This document shows positions 61,792 to 64,000 of a stretch of 64,000 nt of DNA, one piece after another. The notes under the pieces were generated by a model that was not told where the DNA came from, searched no databases, and saw nothing but the letters and a program-made list of their open reading frames with translations. The stretch's first letter is position 1, and each line of letters opens with the position of its first letter. A program made the position numbers and the translations under genes. Source of the stretch: Terriglobus sp. TAA 43 (lineage in GTDB: Bacteria > Acidobacteriota > Terriglobia > Terriglobales > Acidobacteriaceae); assembly GCF_000800015.1 (NCBI RefSeq), contig NZ_JUGR01000003.1:124001-188000 (forward strand). Direction: 5' to 3'.

Positions 61792-62907
61792 ATGAGAGAG
61801 CGGCGACAAATCATCGATCGGTGGCAGCGTGGCGATGGCTCCGTTCTCGCGACACTCTTTCATGTCAGTGGATCGAGTTATCGCCAACCCGGAGCCCGCT
61901 TGTTGGTGTGTAAGGATGGCTCCTACGAAGGCAGCATCAGTGGTGGATGCCTTGAAGCGGACCTGGTTCGAAAGGCAACTTGGCTCGTTCGAGATGGAGC
62001 AGCGATAGAACGTTATTCGACAATCTTCGATGACGCATCCGAGGTTCCATATGGGCTCGGCTGCGGCGGCGTACTTGATGTACTCCTTGAGCCGGTCGAT
62101 TCAGAGGAAGGGCAAGCCCTACTAAGCGCATTCGAAGACCACATCGGAGGCAAAGAACGTTTGGTGGTTACATGGCTCCCGTCAACGTCAACCACTCTGA
62201 AACGAGTCATCGTTGATGGAGGCGGACAAATACTGTTCGCAAGTTCAGGACTTTCACAGGAGGAAGTGCTGAAGGCTCAGCGCAAGAGCTCTGGCTCGAC
62301 TCGGCTCACAGTCGAAGGCGTTGTCTGCGAACACCTGAAGCCACCTCAACGACTCTTTGTTTTTGGCGCCGGTGACGACGCAAAGCCCCTTGTGACGATG
62401 GCCTCACTTCTCGGTTGGAATGTTACGGTGGTCGACGGGCGGACGCACCTCGCGGCTGCTGACCGATTTCCAGAACGACATGTCAGGGTCTCCTCCTCTC
62501 GAGAAGAGATCTTGCATGAAGTCAGTGATCATGACGCTGCTGTCATCATGACTCACAGCTTTGAACAAGACCGAGACTGCTTAATCGCCCTTTTGTCGAA
62601 ACGTCCGAAATATTTGGGCCTTCTCGGCTCGCGTCAACGCAGCTCGCTCCTCATGGGGGACGCAGCGGGTCGACTCGGACTTTCCATTGAAGAATGCTGC
62701 CAGGTTGTGAGCGCTCCGGTCGGTCTTGATATCGGCGGTGAAGGACCGGAAGACATCGCACTTGCGATCATCGCCGAGGCTCAGGCAGTCTGCAGTGGCA
62801 AGGCGCAAACACGGGAAAAGCTGTCTGCGCATCGCGTGCAGAGCTACCTTGTCGATGTCGACTCTGAACGACAGATCTTCAGTCGATGTGAGCTCAATAC
62901 GCTATGA
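61792..62907 (+). CDS. XdhC/CoxI family Mo-cofactor maturation factor
   Basis: A 371-residue XdhC-type protein. N-terminal XdhC/CoxI domain: GDGSVLATLFHVSGSSYRQPGARLL, GSISGGCLEADL and YGLGCGGVLDVLLEP; C-terminal Rossmann-like domain: LFVFGAGDDAKPLVTMASLLGW. It sulfurates or inserts the molybdenum cofactor into the oxidoreductase made by the three preceding genes, as PaoD does for PaoC in Escherichia coli. It stays in the cytoplasm. The gap to paoC is 26 bases. Confidence 0.92.
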   Translation: MRERRQIIDRWQRGDGSVLATLFHVSGSSYRQPGARLLVCKDGSYEGSISGGCLEADLVRKATWLVRDGAAIERYSTIFDDASEVPYGLGCGGVLDVLLEPVDSEEGQALLSAFEDHIGGKERLVVTWLPSTSTTLKRVIVDGGGQILFASSGLSQEEVLKAQRKSSGSTRLTVEGVVCEHLKPPQRLFVFGAGDDAKPLVTMASLLGWNVTVVDGRTHLAAADRFPERHVRVSSSREEILHEVSDHDAAVIMTHSFEQDRDCLIALLSKRPKYLGLLGSRQRSSLLMGDAAGRLGLSIEECCQVVSAPVGLDIGGEGPEDIALAIIAEAQAVCSGKAQTREKLSAHRVQSYLVDVDSERQIFSRCELNTL

Positions 62908-63061
62908 AACCGCGTTAGCCCTGAACGTCTATAGCAGTTTCTCTTGATCACAGGAAGGCATCGGGCAAGTGACTAGCAGCTTGCGCGGATGATGTCCTGT
63001 GACTTGATAATCTACGTCGGGTCGGATGCAAAGAGATGAGAGCTTCTTAAGCCACGACAAG

Positions 63062-63096
63062 ACGTGCCGAGGGGTACGAATACGGGTACGGCACGT
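63062..63096. promoter_or_regulatory. Inverted repeat upstream of the luciferase-like gene
   Basis: ACGTGCCG (63062-63069) and CGGCACGT (63089-63096) are perfect inverted 8-bp arms with 19 bases between them that hold two GGTACG copies. It lies 97 bases before the next gene and 155 after the XdhC stop. A dimeric regulator site is likely; a terminator for the pao operon is less likely because there is no T-run. Confidence 0.45.
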
Positions 63097-63192
63097 TGAT
63101 TGACCTGTAATGCCTTTGCTCTCAACGTATGAGAATCCCTGGGGGGCAACCAAGCATCTCTTCTTCCGAGTAAACTCACACGTGGAGTCAGC

Positions 63193-64000
63193 ATGAAGAA
63201 GATTGGCTTTCTTTCTTTTGGCCATTGGACGCCTTCCCCACAATCCCAAACGCGCTCCGCTTCGGACGTACTGTTGCAGTCAATCGATCTGGCGGTAGAG
63301 GCTGAGCGGATCGGCATGGACGGCGCTTACTTCCGTGTGCATCATTTTGCTCGGCAACTCTCATCGCCTTTCCCTCTTCTTGCTGCGGTCGGAGCACGCA
63401 CACGCAATATCGAAATCGGCACCGCCGTCATCGACATGCGCTATGAGAATCCGCACTACATGTTCGAAGACGCGAGCGCGGCCGACCTGATTTCCGGCTC
63501 ACGACTGCAGTTAGGTATCAGCCGCGGATCGCCGGAACAGGTGATTGATGGATGGCGCTACTTCGGCTATCAACCGAAGGAAGGTGAAGACGACGCAGCC
63601 ATGGGACGACGTCACACCGAAGAGTTTCTAAAACTCCTCAGCGGAGAAGGTTTTGCTCGTCCCAATCCGCGTCCTATGTTCCCCAATCCTCCCGGACTCC
63701 TGCGACTGGAACCCTTCTCAGAAACATTGCATGAGCGCATCTGGTGGGGAGCCGCAACAAACGCAACCGCGGTATGGGCGGCGAAACTGGGAATGAATCT
63801 GCAGAGCTCAACGCTGAAGTTCGATGAAACAGGCGAGCCTTTCCACATCCAGCAGGCAAAGCAGATTCGCGCTTATCGCGAAGCATGGAAGCAGGCAGGA
63901 CACACGCACACGCCGCGTGTCTCCGTCAGCCGCAGTATCTTTGCTTTGACTAACGATCTGGATCGCGCCTACTTCGGGCACGACAGCAATTCGCAGGACA
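63193..64000 (+). CDS. LLM-class flavin-dependent oxidoreductase (partial)
   Basis: The first 269 residues of a luciferase-like monooxygenase; the gene continues past the right edge. Family features: KKIGFLSFGHWTPSPQSQTRS at the start, a TIM-barrel with AAVGARTRNIEIGTAVIDMR, ADLISGSRLQLGISRGSPEQVIDGW and IWWGAATNATAVWAAKLGMNL. GGAG precedes the ATG at 63193. Such FMN-dependent enzymes oxidise aldehydes, alkanes or sulfur compounds. It is unclear whether it is co-transcribed with the pao genes. Confidence 0.87.
   Translation, partial: MKKIGFLSFGHWTPSPQSQTRSASDVLLQSIDLAVEAERIGMDGAYFRVHHFARQLSSPFPLLAAVGARTRNIEIGTAVIDMRYENPHYMFEDASAADLISGSRLQLGISRGSPEQVIDGWRYFGYQPKEGEDDAAMGRRHTEEFLKLLSGEGFARPNPRPMFPNPPGLLRLEPFSETLHERIWWGAATNATAVWAAKLGMNLQSSTLKFDETGEPFHIQQAKQIRAYREAWKQAGHTHTPRVSVSRSIFALTNDLDRAYFGHDSNSQD

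Noticed and set aside
1-64000. CRISPR array, tRNA, rRNA or intact insertion sequence
   Set aside because: I looked for regular spaced repeats, tRNA-like arm patterns and transposase signatures and saw none. A dedicated search (tRNAscan, Infernal, ISfinder) would be decisive.

Overview
The window is about 64 kb of bacterial DNA, dense with genes. Gene content and protein style point to an acidobacterium, most likely class Terriglobia (Granulicella/Edaphobacter/Terriglobus type). Supporting signs are an omega-like protein with the LCQ...H core seen in acidobacterial RpoZ, Tat-exported oxidoreductases, a GT4-toroid/GH130 pair and a Trb/VirB-type conjugation block. No rRNA, tRNA, CRISPR array, integrase, intact transposase or replication/partition gene was seen. 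The mix of orphan copies of core subunits (AtpH, RpoZ-like, SSB, a second UvrA), a toxin-antitoxin pair, a mutasome and a full conjugation module would suit a megaplasmid or a large integrated conjugative element, but that is inference.

Layout. 0-13 kb: a DUF2252 protein and a single-domain response regulator. Then a tightly overlapping leftward operon (PIG-L deacetylase, methyltransferase, GT2 glycosyltransferase, acyl-CoA dehydrogenase-like), a broken inorganic pyrophosphatase gene, a short UvrA paralogue, a secreted beta-propeller sugar dehydrogenase, a Tat-signal Gfo/Idh/MocA oxidoreductase, and a Xre/RES toxin-antitoxin operon with a clear promoter and operator. 13-20.5 kb: an acyl-lipid desaturase, three Crp/Fnr regulators, a DUF892-like protein overlapping a response regulator, and a leftward group with an orphan ATP synthase delta subunit and an omega-like protein. 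20.8-31.9 kb: GH130 and GT4-toroid carbohydrate genes, a truncated KaiC-like gene, transaldolase, manganese catalase, DUF892, two cupins around a secreted protein, and a TetR regulator. This looks like a stress-response and carbon-storage region.

32-40 kb: a DNA-damage tolerance block: an HMCES/YedK-type peptidase and an imuA-imuB-dnaE2 mutasome whose last gene overlaps a fourth small gene. 40-55.8 kb: a leftward conjugation module with VirB2, B3, B4, B9, B10, B5, B6, a small membrane protein, B8, B11, SSB, a ribbon-helix-helix-like protein, a MobC-like accessory protein, a coupling protein and a MobF relaxase-helicase. Two near-identical 16-bp repeats exactly 21 bp apart sit before the mobilisation genes.

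56-64 kb: a LysR regulator, a decayed fragment of a second desaturase, a paoABC-type molybdenum aldehyde oxidoreductase with a Tat signal on its Fe-S subunit plus an XdhC-type maturation factor, and the start of a luciferase-like flavin oxidoreductase that runs off the right edge. The strongest themes are DNA repair and tolerance linked with conjugation, and redox or stress metabolism.
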